Part shown: piece by piece, positions 8,197-16,598 of the stretch
Numbering within the stretch: position 1 is the stretch's first letter
How the letters are laid out: every line of letters starts with the position of its first letter
Source of the DNA: Hyphomicrobiales bacterium
Lineage (GTDB): Bacteria; Pseudomonadota; Alphaproteobacteria; Rhizobiales; Phreatobacteraceae
Length of the DNA stretch: 64,000 bases
Assembly (NCBI GenBank): GCA_017304475.1
Contig: JAFKKV010000009.1
Span: 310,001-374,000 of the forward strand
Reading direction: 5' to 3'
Program-made: the position numbers and the translations under genes
The notes under the pieces: model-generated
What the model was told of the DNA's origin: nothing
The model's database searches: none
What the model saw: only the letters and a program-made list of their open reading frames with translations

Positions 8197-8658
8197 ATGT
8201 ATCGCGCGTTCTGTCGCAACCGTCTGATTCACCTCGCCGTCCTCGGCCTCGCGGCAATGGCGCTCGGTGGCTGCGAGCGTTCCCGTATCGCCCAGATCGA
8301 ACAGCACTTCCCCAGCGATTATCGCCAGCGCCATCCCATCATGGTGAGCCCGCAGGGTGCCTATGTCGCGACCCAATGCGGCCAGTGGCCGCACGACATC
8401 GGCGTCGGCGACGGCCTGCTCGACAACATGAACCGGCCGAACTGGAATCATGGCTGCGCCAGCCAGCAGAATTTCGCCGCCATGGTCGCCCAGCCGAGCG
8501 ACCTCCTGCGGCCGCGCGCCGAAACGCCCATCGATGCGACCCGGCGCCAGACCAACCTGACCCGATATCGCGCCGGTACTTCGCCCGGACCGCACACCGT
8601 TCATTCGCCGATGCAGCCGCTCACGGACGTCAAATCGGCCGTCGGCGGGGGAAGATGA
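8197..8658 (+). CDS. cpaD: Pilus assembly lipoprotein CpaD, internally shortened
   Basis: A 153-residue lipoprotein with signal peptide and lipobox ALGGC (Cys26). The start of the CpaD domain is present (FPSDYRQRHPIMV), and so is its end (CGQWPHDIG, PNWNHGCASQQNFAAMVAQP, TRRQTNLTRYRAG). CpaD proteins are usually about 200-230 residues; the central part between these blocks is absent, with HPIMVSPQ running almost straight into GAYVATQCGQWP. The frame is intact and codon use looks normal, so this is an in-frame deletion rather than a frameshift. It sits correctly between cpaC and cpaE and overlaps the latter by 4 bp. Confidence 0.85.
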   Translation: MYRAFCRNRLIHLAVLGLAAMALGGCERSRIAQIEQHFPSDYRQRHPIMVSPQGAYVATQCGQWPHDIGVGDGLLDNMNRPNWNHGCASQQNFAAMVAQPSDLLRPRAETPIDATRRQTNLTRYRAGTSPGPHTVHSPMQPLTDVKSAVGGGR

Positions 8659-9929
8659 CAGCCGTGGAAGACACGCCCCATCAAGACCAGGATCCGACCG
8701 AGCAGATCGCGCCGGTGCCGCGCATCTCGCTGCAGGCTTTCTGCGAAACCGCGGATCTCGCCGAGGTGATCGCCGAAGCCGCCGAGGACCGCCGCATGGA
8801 CAAGGCGCATCTGCGCGTCCAGATGGGCGGGGCTCCGGCCGCGCTGGAGGCCTATCGCACCTCGCCGACCCCCAATGTCGTCATTCTCGAGACGGTCGGC
8901 CGGCGCAATGAAATTCTCGACCAGCTCGATGAGCTGGCCGAGGTGTGCGACGCCACCACCAAAGTGATCGTCATCGGCCAGGTCAACGACATCGTGCTCT
9001 ATCGCGAGCTGGTGGCGCGCGGGGTCAGCGACTATCTCATCGGCCCGATCGGCGTGCTGGATGTCATCCGCACCGTTTCCGCGCTCTATGGCGCGCCCGG
9101 CGCCAAGCCGGTCGGCCGGGTGATCGCGGTCATCGGCGCCAAGGGTGGCGTCGGCGCCTCGACGATCGCGCATAATCTCGGCTGGGCGATCTCGCGGGAT
9201 ATCGGCGTCGATACCTGCATCGCCGATATGGACCTGCCGTTCGGCACCGGCGGCCTCGATTTCAACCAGGATCCGCCGCAGGGCATCGCCGATGCGGTCT
9301 TTTCGCCGGATCGGGTCGACACCGCCTTCATCGACCGGCTGCTGTCGCGCTGCTCGGACAATCTCTCGCTGCTCGCCGCGCCGGCGACGCTGGAGCGTGT
9401 CTATGACCTCGGCCCCGACGCCTTCGATCCGCTGATCGACGTCCTGCGCGCCACCGTGCCCTCGATCATCTTCGATCTGCCGCATGGCTGGACCGGCTGG
9501 TCGAAGCGTGCGCTGACCAATGCCGACGAGATCCTGGTGGTCGCAACCCCGGATCTCGCCAATCTGCGCAATGCCAAGAACATGATGGATCTCTTGCGCG
9601 CTTCGCGGCCGAACGATTCGGCGCCGCGCTATCTCCTGAATCAGATCGGGGTCGCCAAACGCCCGGAGATCAAGCCCGGTGATTTCGCCAAGGCGCTCGA
9701 AGCGGATCCGATCGCGGTCATCGGCTTCGAGCCGCAGCTGTTCGGCACCGCCGCGAACAATGGCCAGATGGTCGCCGAAATGGAGCCCGGACACAAGGTT
9801 TCGGGTCAATTCACCGAGCTCGCGCTCGCCATGACCGGCCGTCATGACACGCGCAAGGCACGGCCGGGCCTGCTCGCCCCGCTGACACCCTTCCTCGAGA
9901 AACTGACGCAACGACGCAAGAAGGCCTGA
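8655..9929 (+). CDS. cpaE: Pilus assembly protein CpaE (TadZ-like ParA/MinD ATPase)
   Basis: A 424-residue cytoplasmic protein. The first ~150 residues form a receiver-like domain (LQAFCETADLAEVI, VIVIGQVNDIVLYREL). A ParA/MinD-type ATPase follows, with the deviant Walker A IGAKGGVGAST near residues 158-168 and the switch regions DMDLPFGTGGLDFNQDPP and IIFDLPHG. TadZ/CpaE proteins localise the pilus machine, often at a pole. The ATG at 8655 overlaps the cpaD stop (ATGA). The usual conserved cluster order continues into cpaF 21 bp downstream. Confidence 0.92.
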   Translation: MTAVEDTPHQDQDPTEQIAPVPRISLQAFCETADLAEVIAEAAEDRRMDKAHLRVQMGGAPAALEAYRTSPTPNVVILETVGRRNEILDQLDELAEVCDATTKVIVIGQVNDIVLYRELVARGVSDYLIGPIGVLDVIRTVSALYGAPGAKPVGRVIAVIGAKGGVGASTIAHNLGWAISRDIGVDTCIADMDLPFGTGGLDFNQDPPQGIADAVFSPDRVDTAFIDRLLSRCSDNLSLLAAPATLERVYDLGPDAFDPLIDVLRATVPSIIFDLPHGWTGWSKRALTNADEILVVATPDLANLRNAKNMMDLLRASRPNDSAPRYLLNQIGVAKRPEIKPGDFAKALEADPIAVIGFEPQLFGTAANNGQMVAEMEPGHKVSGQFTELALAMTGRHDTRKARPGLLAPLTPFLEKLTQRRKKA

Positions 9930-9950
9930 CGGCCTGGGACCTGAGGCATC

Positions 9951-11432
9951 ATGTTCGGAAAGCGCAGCACGACGGGATCTGGAAGCGGGCGTCCCCCCTC
10001 GCAGGGCACGGCCACGCTCGAGCGTCCGTCGGCCGGCGCCTCCCGCGCGCCGGACGCGTCATCGCGCTTTGCGCCAACCGTCGCCTCGCCGCCGCTTGCT
10101 CCGCCCGCTCCGGCCGCGCCGCCGACGGAAGAGCGCCAGCGCTCGGCGAGCTTCTACGAGACCAAGGGCCAGGTCTTCGGTGCGCTGATCGAGGCGATCG
10201 ACCTGTCCCAGCTCGCCAAGCTGGACGGCCAGTCAGCCCGCGAGGAAATTCGCGATATCGTCAACGAGATCATCACGATCAAGAACGTCGTGATGTCGAT
10301 CGCCGAGCAGGAAGACCTGCTCGAGGATATCTGCAACGACGTGCTCGGCTACGGCCCGCTCGAGCCGCTGCTGGCCCGCGACGACATTTCGGACGTCATG
10401 GTGAACGGCCCGAACACCGTCTATATCGAGGTCGCCGGCAAGATCCAGCGAACCGGCATCCGGTTTCGCGACGCCTCGCAGCTGATGAATATCTGCCAGC
10501 GCATCGTCAGCCAGGTGGGCCGGCGCGTCGATGAATCGTCGCCGATCTGCGACGCGCGCCTGCCCGACGGCTCCCGCGTCAACGTCATCGCGCCGCCGCT
10601 CGCCATTGACGGCGCCGCCCTGACGATCCGCAAGTTCAAGAAGGACAAGCTGACGCTCGAGCAGCTGGTCAAGTTCGGCTCGATCTCGCCCGAAGGCGCC
10701 GAGGTGCTCAAGATCATCGGCCGGGTGCGCTGCAATATCGTGGTCTCCGGCGGCACGGGCTCCGGCAAGACGACGCTGCTGAATTGCCTGACGCGCTATA
10801 TCGACGCCGACGAAAGGATCATCACCTGCGAGGACGCCGCCGAGCTGCAATTGCAGCAGCCGCATGTGGTGCGCCTGGAAACCCGCCCGCCAAACCTGGA
10901 AGGCGAAGGCCAGGTGACGATGCGCGAGCTGGTCAAGAACTGCCTGCGCATGCGGCCGGAGCGGATCATCGTCGGCGAGGTTCGCGGACCCGAGGTCTTC
11001 GATCTCCTGCAGGCGATGAATACCGGCCATGACGGCTCGATGGGCACGATCCACGCCAACAGCCCGCGCGAATGCCTCAGCCGCATGGAATCGATGATCG
11101 CCATGGGCGGCTATTCGCTGCCGGCCAAGACGGTGCGCGAAATCATCGTCGGCTCGGTCGACATCATCGTCCAGGCCTCGCGCCTGCGCGACGGCTCGCG
11201 CCGGATCACCCACATCACCGAGGTCATGGGGCTGGAAGGCGATACGCCGATCACCCAGGATCTGTTCGTCTATGAAATGCTGGGCGAAGACGAGCAGGGC
11301 CGGATCAACGGCCGGCACCGGTCGACCGGCATCGGGCGGCCCCGGTTCTGGGACCGCGCCCGCTACTATGGCGAGGACAAGCGGCTGGCGGCGGCGCTCG
11401 ACGCGTCCGACTACGACGAACCGATAAGGTAA
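9951..11432 (+). CDS. cpaF: Pilus assembly ATPase CpaF (TadA)
   Basis: A 493-residue hexameric secretion ATPase of the VirB11/TadA family that powers pilin polymerisation and probably retraction. The N-terminal ~70 residues are Pro/Ser/Ala-rich and likely disordered. They are followed by the N-domain ([20 protein letters not shown]) and the ATPase core with Walker [13 protein letters not shown] near residue 267, an Asp box and the His box [16 protein letters not shown]. The C-terminus [14 protein letters not shown] is an alphaproteobacterial feature. tadB follows 5 bp after its stop. Confidence 0.95.
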   Translation: MFGKRSTTGSGSGRPPSQGTATLERPSAGASRAPDASSRFAPTVASPPLAPPAPAAPPTEERQRSASFYETKGQVFGALIEAIDLSQLAKLDGQSAREEIRDIVNEIITIKNVVMSIAEQEDLLEDICNDVLGYGPLEPLLARDDISDVMVNGPNTVYIEVAGKIQRTGIRFRDASQLMNICQRIVSQVGRRVDESSPICDARLPDGSRVNVIAPPLAIDGAALTIRKFKKDKLTLEQLVKFGSISPEGAEVLKIIGRVRCNIVVSGGTGSGKTTLLNCLTRYIDADERIITCEDAAELQLQQPHVVRLETRPPNLEGEGQVTMRELVKNCLRMRPERIIVGEVRGPEVFDLLQAMNTGHDGSMGTIHANSPRECLSRMESMIAMGGYSLPAKTVREIIVGSVDIIVQASRLRDGSRRITHITEVMGLEGDTPITQDLFVYEMLGEDEQGRINGRHRSTGIGRPRFWDRARYYGEDKRLAAALDASDYDEPIR

Positions 11433-11437
11433 GGCCC

Positions 11438-12415
11438 ATGTTCGAGATCGACACCCTCGCGATCATCGGATTGGCTGTCCTGTGCGCCGGCGGGCTCGCC
11501 TATGCGCTGATCTATCCCTTCCTGTCCGGCGAGGTGAAAGCGGACGAACGGCGGCAGGCGGTCGCCGGCACGGTGGCGCGGCCGATCCGCAAGAATGAGG
11601 AGGCGTCCGCCAAGCGACCGAGCATCGAGGAGACGCTCAAGGAAATCGACCGGAGGCGGCAAAATGCCAGCCGGCCGCCGCTCTCGGTCCAGATCGCCCA
11701 GGCCGGGCTGACCATGACCAAGAACAGGTTCCTGGCGATTTCCGGCGCGCTCGGGGTGGTCGGCTTTCTCGGCGTGATGATCCTCGGGGTCGAACCGCTC
11801 TGGGCGCTTGCCGCGGGGCTCGCCTTGGGCCTCGGCCTGCCGCGCTGGGTCCTCGGCTTCCTGAAGAAGCGGCGGCTGGCCGCCTTCCTCAACGAGCTCG
11901 CCAATGCGGTCGATGTCATCGTTCGCGGCGTCAAGGCGGGTCTGCCGCTGGGCGATTGCCTGCGCATCGTGGCGACCGAGGCGCAGGAGCCGGTCAGGAC
12001 CGAATTCCGCCACATCATCGAACAGACGACACTGGGCATTCCGCTCTACGAGGCCGTCCTGAAGCTCTATGAACGCATGCCGGTCGCGGAAGCGAATTTC
12101 TTCTGCATCGTGGTGTCGATTCAACAGAAGTCGGGCGGCAATCTGGCGGAAAGCCTTGGGAATCTTTCGAAGGTCCTGCGCGACCGCAAGAAGATGAAGG
12201 CCAAGATCGTCGCCATGTCGCAGGAGGCGAAATCCTCCGCCGCGATCATCGGCAGCCTGCCGCCGGCGGTGATGATTTTCGTCTACATGTCGACGCCGCA
12301 CTACATCTCGATGCTGTGGACGACCGATATGGGCCGGCTGATGCTGGCCGGCTGCCTGCTCTGGATGTTCATCGGCGTCCTGGTCATGCGCAAACTCATC
12401 AATTTCGACTTCTGA
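11438..12415 (+). CDS. tadB: Flp pilus inner-membrane platform protein TadB
   Basis: A 325-residue inner-membrane protein of the T2SS-F/GspF family. An N-terminal hydrophobic segment is followed by a basic cytoplasmic stretch, two transmembrane helices around residues 98-145, a cytoplasmic F-domain (FLNELANAVDVIVRGVKAGL and QQKSGGNLAESLGNLSKVLR) and two C-terminal helices. With TadC it forms the platform on which CpaF acts. It is 5 bp after cpaF and 14 bp before tadC, so translation is probably coupled. Confidence 0.92.
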   Translation: MFEIDTLAIIGLAVLCAGGLAYALIYPFLSGEVKADERRQAVAGTVARPIRKNEEASAKRPSIEETLKEIDRRRQNASRPPLSVQIAQAGLTMTKNRFLAISGALGVVGFLGVMILGVEPLWALAAGLALGLGLPRWVLGFLKKRRLAAFLNELANAVDVIVRGVKAGLPLGDCLRIVATEAQEPVRTEFRHIIEQTTLGIPLYEAVLKLYERMPVAEANFFCIVVSIQQKSGGNLAESLGNLSKVLRDRKKMKAKIVAMSQEAKSSAAIIGSLPPAVMIFVYMSTPHYISMLWTTDMGRLMLAGCLLWMFIGVLVMRKLINFDF

Positions 12416-12429
12416 GGAGACAGGCAGAG

Positions 12430-13401
12430 ATGCTGGACATCCTCATCGACAAGCTGCACGACCGGGATTTCATGATCCAGTTGCTCATCGCCATCGCGGT
12501 GATGGCGACCGTGCTGACCTTTGCCATGCCATTGCTGGCCGGCGACGATCTCGGCCGCCGCATGAAGGCGGTCTCGGTCGAGCGCAGCCGGATGCGCGAG
12601 CGTGAGCGCGCGCGGCTGGCCAGCGGCGAGCGGATCAATGTCCGGCCGACGCCGAAGGCCTGGATGCTGTCGATCGTCGATACCTTGAAGCTGACCAAGC
12701 ATCTCGCCCAGGACGAGGCGCGCGAAAAGCTCATGCAGGCCGGCCATCGCGGCCAGGGCCCCTATATCGCCTTCCTGTTCTTCCGCCTGGTGGTGCCGAT
12801 CATCACCTTCCTCGCCGCGCTCGTTTACGTTTTCGTGATCAACGACCTGGGTCAGCCGACCATCGTACGCCTGCTGATCGCGCTGTTTGCGGCCTATGTC
12901 GGCCTGCAGCTGCCGATGCTGTTCCTGAAAAACCAGATCGACCGGCGCCAGACCTCGATTCGCCGGGCCTTTCCCGACGCGCTCGACCTGATGCTGATCT
13001 GCGTCGAGAGCGGCATGTCGATCGAAGTGGCCTTCAAGCGCGTCAGCGGCGAGATCGGCACCCAGTCCGTGCCGCTGGCCGAAGAGCTGACCTTGACCAC
13101 GGCCGAGCTGAGCTATCTGCAGGATCGGCGCCTGGCCTATGAGAACCTGGCCAAGCGGACCGATCTCGACGGTGTGCGGGCGGTCTGCATGGCGCTGATC
13201 CAGTCCGAGCGCTACGGCACGCCGCTGGCCAATACGCTGCGCGTCATGGCCCAGGAAAACCGCGACATGCGCATGTCCGAGGCCGAGAAGAAGGCGGCGG
13301 CCCTGCCGCCGAAACTGACCGTGCCGATGATCGTGTTCTTCCTGCCCTGCCTGTTCGTGGTCATCATGGGCCCGGCCGCGATCCGTCTCATGTCGAACTG
13401 A
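12430..13401 (+). CDS. tadC: Flp pilus inner-membrane platform protein TadC
   Basis: A 323-residue partner of TadB with the same T2SS-F fold. There is an N-terminal helix (MIQLLIAIAVMATVLTFAMP), two central helices around residues 116-160, an F-domain beginning RRAFPDALDLMLICVESGMS and a last helix (PMIVFFLPCLFVVIMGPAAI). The ATG at 12430 follows AGGAGACAGGCAG. No tadD-like TPR gene follows; instead the gene ends 14 bp inside a convergent gene, so the operon ends here. Confidence 0.92.
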   Translation: MLDILIDKLHDRDFMIQLLIAIAVMATVLTFAMPLLAGDDLGRRMKAVSVERSRMRERERARLASGERINVRPTPKAWMLSIVDTLKLTKHLAQDEAREKLMQAGHRGQGPYIAFLFFRLVVPIITFLAALVYVFVINDLGQPTIVRLLIALFAAYVGLQLPMLFLKNQIDRRQTSIRRAFPDALDLMLICVESGMSIEVAFKRVSGEIGTQSVPLAEELTLTTAELSYLQDRRLAYENLAKRTDLDGVRAVCMALIQSERYGTPLANTLRVMAQENRDMRMSEAEKKAAALPPKLTVPMIVFFLPCLFVVIMGPAAIRLMSN

Positions 13402-13957
13402 GCGAGGCTTCGGACCGCAGCCGCGGCCCGCCGGCCGGCACCACTTCGGCAGCGGCCAGCCTGCGGTAGAGATTGCGCGACCGGCGCACCGGCCACCAGT
13501 CGTAGAACAGGATCTCGGCTGGCCGCCAATTGGCCACCCAGCCGAACACCGAGAGGCCGTCGCGCAGGCCTTCGCGCCAGCCGTCGCGGATCGGCGCGGC
13601 GTCGACCACCTGGGCGAGCGCGGTACAGGCGGCAAGCACGCAGAGCCCGATGATCAGCGAAATGACGCCGCGGCGCAGCAACCGGCGCAGATTCTGATGT
13701 TCCGTGGTGGCGAGCCGCCCGAAATGGACGTCGATCACGGTTTCCAGTTTCGTGGTTGCCGCCAGGTCGGCCGGCTGCCCGTTCTCCGAGAGGTCGATGA
13801 TGAACCGGTCGCGGCGCGGCGCATCCCATGCCTGCGACACGATATATTGGCCGATCGGCCGGTTCAGATTGTGCTCGTGAAACGGCGAGGGATCGAAAGT
13901 GGTGAACAGCTGCTCGATATGGGGGACGTCGATCCCGATCCGGGTGATGCCTTTCAT
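13388..13957 (-). CDS. Uncharacterised membrane protein
   Basis: A 189-residue protein I cannot assign to a named family. The first ~95 residues are soluble (DVPHIEQLFTTFDPSPFHEH, FIIDLSENGQPADLAA). One clear transmembrane helix follows (VISLIIGLCVLAACTALAQV) and then a stretch rich in Trp and Arg (VFGWVANWRPAEILFYDWWP). The IDVPHIEQLF...DPSPF start has the look of a conserved family. It overlaps the end of tadC by 14 bp on the opposite strand. The start at 13957 is the natural ATG of the frame. Confidence 0.7.
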   Translation of the reverse strand: MKGITRIGIDVPHIEQLFTTFDPSPFHEHNLNRPIGQYIVSQAWDAPRRDRFIIDLSENGQPADLAATTKLETVIDVHFGRLATTEHQNLRRLLRRGVISLIIGLCVLAACTALAQVVDAAPIRDGWREGLRDGLSVFGWVANWRPAEILFYDWWPVRRSRNLYRRLAAAEVVPAGGPRLRSEASLSST

Positions 13958-14047
13958 GCCCGTCTCCCGGCTTGCGCGCGTGAATCAGGATGACCATATC
14001 GGCGGCCCGGCGTCGAGACGGCGCGTCGAAGGCCAGGCGATCGAGGG

Positions 14048-15295
14048 TCAGGCGGTCCTGGAGATCCGTTCGCGCCGGAACAGCAGCCATCCGACGATCG
14101 CGACATTGAGCAGGTTCCACAGGATGCCGTTGACGAAAGCGGCCTGATAGGACTGCGTCAGGTCATAGATGACGCCCGACATCCAGCCGCCCAGCGCCAT
14201 GCCGAGCAAGGTCGACATCAGCACCACGCCGACCCTTACGCCGGCTTCGCCCGCCGGGAAATATTCCCGGACGATGATGGCATAGCTCGGCACGATGCCG
14301 CCCTGGAACAGGCCGAACAGGATCGAAAAGATATAGAGCGGCGTCAGGCCGTCCGAGGTCAGGAACAGCAGCAGGGCCGCCCCTTGCAGAACCGCGCTGA
14401 GGAGGAGCGTCGCAAGCCCGCCGATACGGTCGGCGACAAAGCCGGAGGCGACCCGGCTGACGATGCCGAAGGCGAGCATCAGCGACAGCATCTCGGCGCC
14501 GCGCGCGACGCCATAGCCGAGATCGGCGCAATAGGCGACGATATGGACCTGGGGCATGGCCATGGCGACGCAGCAGGCGACGCCGGCGACGGCGAGCAAC
14601 CACATCAAGGTGTTCGGCTGCACGCCGAGGCCCGCGGCTTTGCGGCCATGCGGCGAGGCGAGCGACGAGACGGGCTCGGCCGGCGGGGTCTGGCGCAGCA
14701 GCAAAGCGAGCGGCGCCATGGTCAGGGCGACAAAGATGCCGATGGCGATATGGGTCATGCGCCAGCCGACCGATTCGAGCGCGAAACGAACGATCTGCGG
14801 CCAGACGGCGCCGGCGATATAGTTGCCGCAGGCGCAAACCGCCACGGCGATGCCGCGGCGCTTGTTGAACCACAGCGAGACATGCGCCATCAGCGGCCCG
14901 AAAACGGCCGCGGCGCCGAGCATGCCGATCAGCAGCCCATGGGCCGCGGCAAAAACCCAGACATTGGGCGCAAGCCCTGAAATCACATAGCCGAGGCCCA
15001 TCACCAGGCCGCCGCCCATGACCGGGAACATGATGCCGAAACGGTCGGTCAGCCGGCCCATGAGCACGCCGCCGAGGGCGAAACCGATCATGGTGAAGGT
15101 ATAGGGCAGGGACGCTTCGCCCCGCGCGATGCCGAAATCGGCCTGGACCGCGGGCAGCACCACCACGACCGACCACATGCCGACGCCGCCGATCGTGCCG
15201 AGCGCCAGCGCCACCAGAAGACGAATCCAGGCGGCCGGGCCGTCGATCTGTGACGACGAGGCCCGGTCGGGCGCAGGCGATGTGATGTGAAGCAC
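14048..15295 (-). CDS. MFS transporter
   Basis: A 12-helix major facilitator protein of about 415 residues. The cytoplasmic loop 2-3 signature is GGVLMGRLTDRFGIMF, and the second-half equivalent is GFVADRIGGLATLLL. The overall pattern resembles the oxalate/formate- or monocarboxylate-type MFS groups, but the substrate cannot be read from sequence. The start is uncertain: there is no ATG, and GTG at 15295 (with GGACGG upstream), GTG at 15334 or TTG at 15370 are possible. It lies downstream of, and in the same direction as, a citrate-synthase-family gene, so a carboxylate substrate is a reasonable guess. Confidence 0.82.
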   Translation of the reverse strand: MLHITSPAPDRASSSQIDGPAAWIRLLVALALGTIGGVGMWSVVVVLPAVQADFGIARGEASLPYTFTMIGFALGGVLMGRLTDRFGIMFPVMGGGLVMGLGYVISGLAPNVWVFAAAHGLLIGMLGAAAVFGPLMAHVSLWFNKRRGIAVAVCACGNYIAGAVWPQIVRFALESVGWRMTHIAIGIFVALTMAPLALLLRQTPPAEPVSSLASPHGRKAAGLGVQPNTLMWLLAVAGVACCVAMAMPQVHIVAYCADLGYGVARGAEMLSLMLAFGIVSRVASGFVADRIGGLATLLLSAVLQGAALLLFLTSDGLTPLYIFSILFGLFQGGIVPSYAIIVREYFPAGEAGVRVGVVLMSTLLGMALGGWMSGVIYDLTQSYQAAFVNGILWNLLNVAIVGWLLFRRERISRTA

Positions 15296-15413
15296 GGCGT
15301 TACCGTCCGATGGCAGGATGGGAGAAACTATCACTCCCCCTCTGCACAAAACAGCGGCAGCGCCGCGCAACGGCTGTGCACCGCCGGGCGGGCTCGGCGG
15401 CGCCCGGGCTGGC

Positions 15414-16499
15414 TCAGGCCGCGTGGCGCCGAACCGGCATGGGTCCGGTATAGCGCGATTGCGGCCGGATCATCCGGCCGCTCTGTTCCTGCTCCAGGAC
15501 ATGGGCGGTCCAGCCGGCGACGCGGCCGGCCGCGAAGACATTGGTGAAGCTGTCGCGCGGCAGGTCGAGGGCTTCGAGCACCAGCGCGGTATAGAACTCC
15601 ACATTGGTGTCGAGCGAGCGGCCGGTCTTGTGTTCGCGCAGCAGCGCCAGCGCGCCGGCTTCGACGGCTTCGGCGAAACCGATCCGGTTGTCGCCATGGC
15701 TGAGATCGGCCGCCACCCCCTTCAGCACGTCGGCGCGGGGATCGCGCACCCGGTAGATGCGGTGCCCGAAGCCCATCAGGCGCTCGCCATCGGCAAGGGC
15801 CGCGGCGATCCAAGGCCGGATATTGTCGATCGTGCCGATGGCATCGAGCATGTCGAGGACCGGGCCGGGCGCGCCGCCATGCAGCGGCCCCTTAAGTGCG
15901 CAGAGCGCGCCGACCACCGCCGAGAGAAGCCCCGCGCGTGTCGAGCCGATGACCCGCGCGGCGAAAGTCGACGCGTTCAGGCCATGATCGGCGACGGTGA
16001 CGAGATAGGTTTCGAGCGCCCGGGCATGGGCCGGGGGAATATCGCTCGCCCGCATCATGCGCAGGAAATCCTCGGCCTGGCCGCGGGTCGGATCCGGAGC
16101 GACCGGTGCCAAGGCCCGCCTGCGGCGGGCGATCGCCGCGGCAAAGACCGGCACGGCGGCCACCGCCAGCAGATGGTGCGGGGTTGTTGCGGCGTCGGGC
16201 AGGGCGGCCAGAAGCAGGCGAAGCGCTTCGACGGCGGAAAGCCCGTCGGTCGCCCCGATCAGCGTGCCGACGGTTTCGAAGGCTACGACGCGCGCTTGGC
16301 CGAGGGCGGCGCGGATCGTCGCCTCATCCATCGATTCGGGCACGAAACCGTCCCAAAGCAGCGCCAGGACCGCTTCGAAGCTTCGCCGCCCGGCCAATTC
16401 GTCCAGGTCGAAGCCGCGAACGATCAGGCGGCCGGCGGCGCCATCCACATGGCTCAGAACGGTTTCAGCGGCGATGACGTCATCGAGACCTGAAGACAT
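15414..16499 (-). CDS. Citrate synthase family protein (catalytic Asp replaced by Glu)
   Basis: A 361-residue protein of the citrate/2-methylcitrate synthase family, without the N-terminal extension of the TCA-cycle enzyme. The two catalytic His motifs are present as GPLHGGAPGP and LMGFGHRIYRVRDPRAD. The third catalytic position, normally Asp in PNVDFY, reads TNVEFYTALVLE, that is Glu. The C-terminal AGRVAGWTAHVLEQEQSGR and RPQSRYTGP blocks are normal. It is divergent from a second, HTH-bearing family member, with an AT-rich gap between them. It may be a citrate- or methylcitrate-synthase-like enzyme with altered chemistry; the true TCA enzyme probably lies elsewhere. Confidence 0.85.
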   Translation of the reverse strand: MSSGLDDVIAAETVLSHVDGAAGRLIVRGFDLDELAGRRSFEAVLALLWDGFVPESMDEATIRAALGQARVVAFETVGTLIGATDGLSAVEALRLLLAALPDAATTPHHLLAVAAVPVFAAAIARRRRALAPVAPDPTRGQAEDFLRMMRASDIPPAHARALETYLVTVADHGLNASTFAARVIGSTRAGLLSAVVGALCALKGPLHGGAPGPVLDMLDAIGTIDNIRPWIAAALADGERLMGFGHRIYRVRDPRADVLKGVAADLSHGDNRIGFAEAVEAGALALLREHKTGRSLDTNVEFYTALVLEALDLPRDSFTNVFAAGRVAGWTAHVLEQEQSGRMIRPQSRYTGPMPVRRHAA

Positions 16500-16551
16500 G
16501 GCAATACCTCGTCATTTTGCGACCGCCACCTTGCGCTTGATTTTAATGTCG

Positions 16552-16577
16552 TCAATATTGATTCATATATTCAATAT
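16552..16577. promoter_or_regulatory. Palindromic operator-like sequence between the two citrate-synthase genes
   Basis: In an AT-rich gap, TCAATATTGA at 16552-16561 is a perfect 10-bp palindrome and TCAATAT recurs at 16571-16577. ATATTGA at 16555-16561 and TCAATAT at 16571-16577 also form an inverted repeat with a 9-base spacer. A TATATT sequence at 16566-16571 could be a -10 element. This suits a MerR-type regulator binding the shared promoter, and one of the flanking genes encodes such a domain. Binding is inferred. Confidence 0.5.
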
Positions 16578-16598
16578 CAGAGCCACCGATCCGGACCC

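Noticed and set aside
8197..8658. Frameshift as the reason for the short cpaD
   Set aside because: Both conserved ends are in one frame with no stop between them, and neither other frame holds the missing block, so an in-frame deletion fits better.
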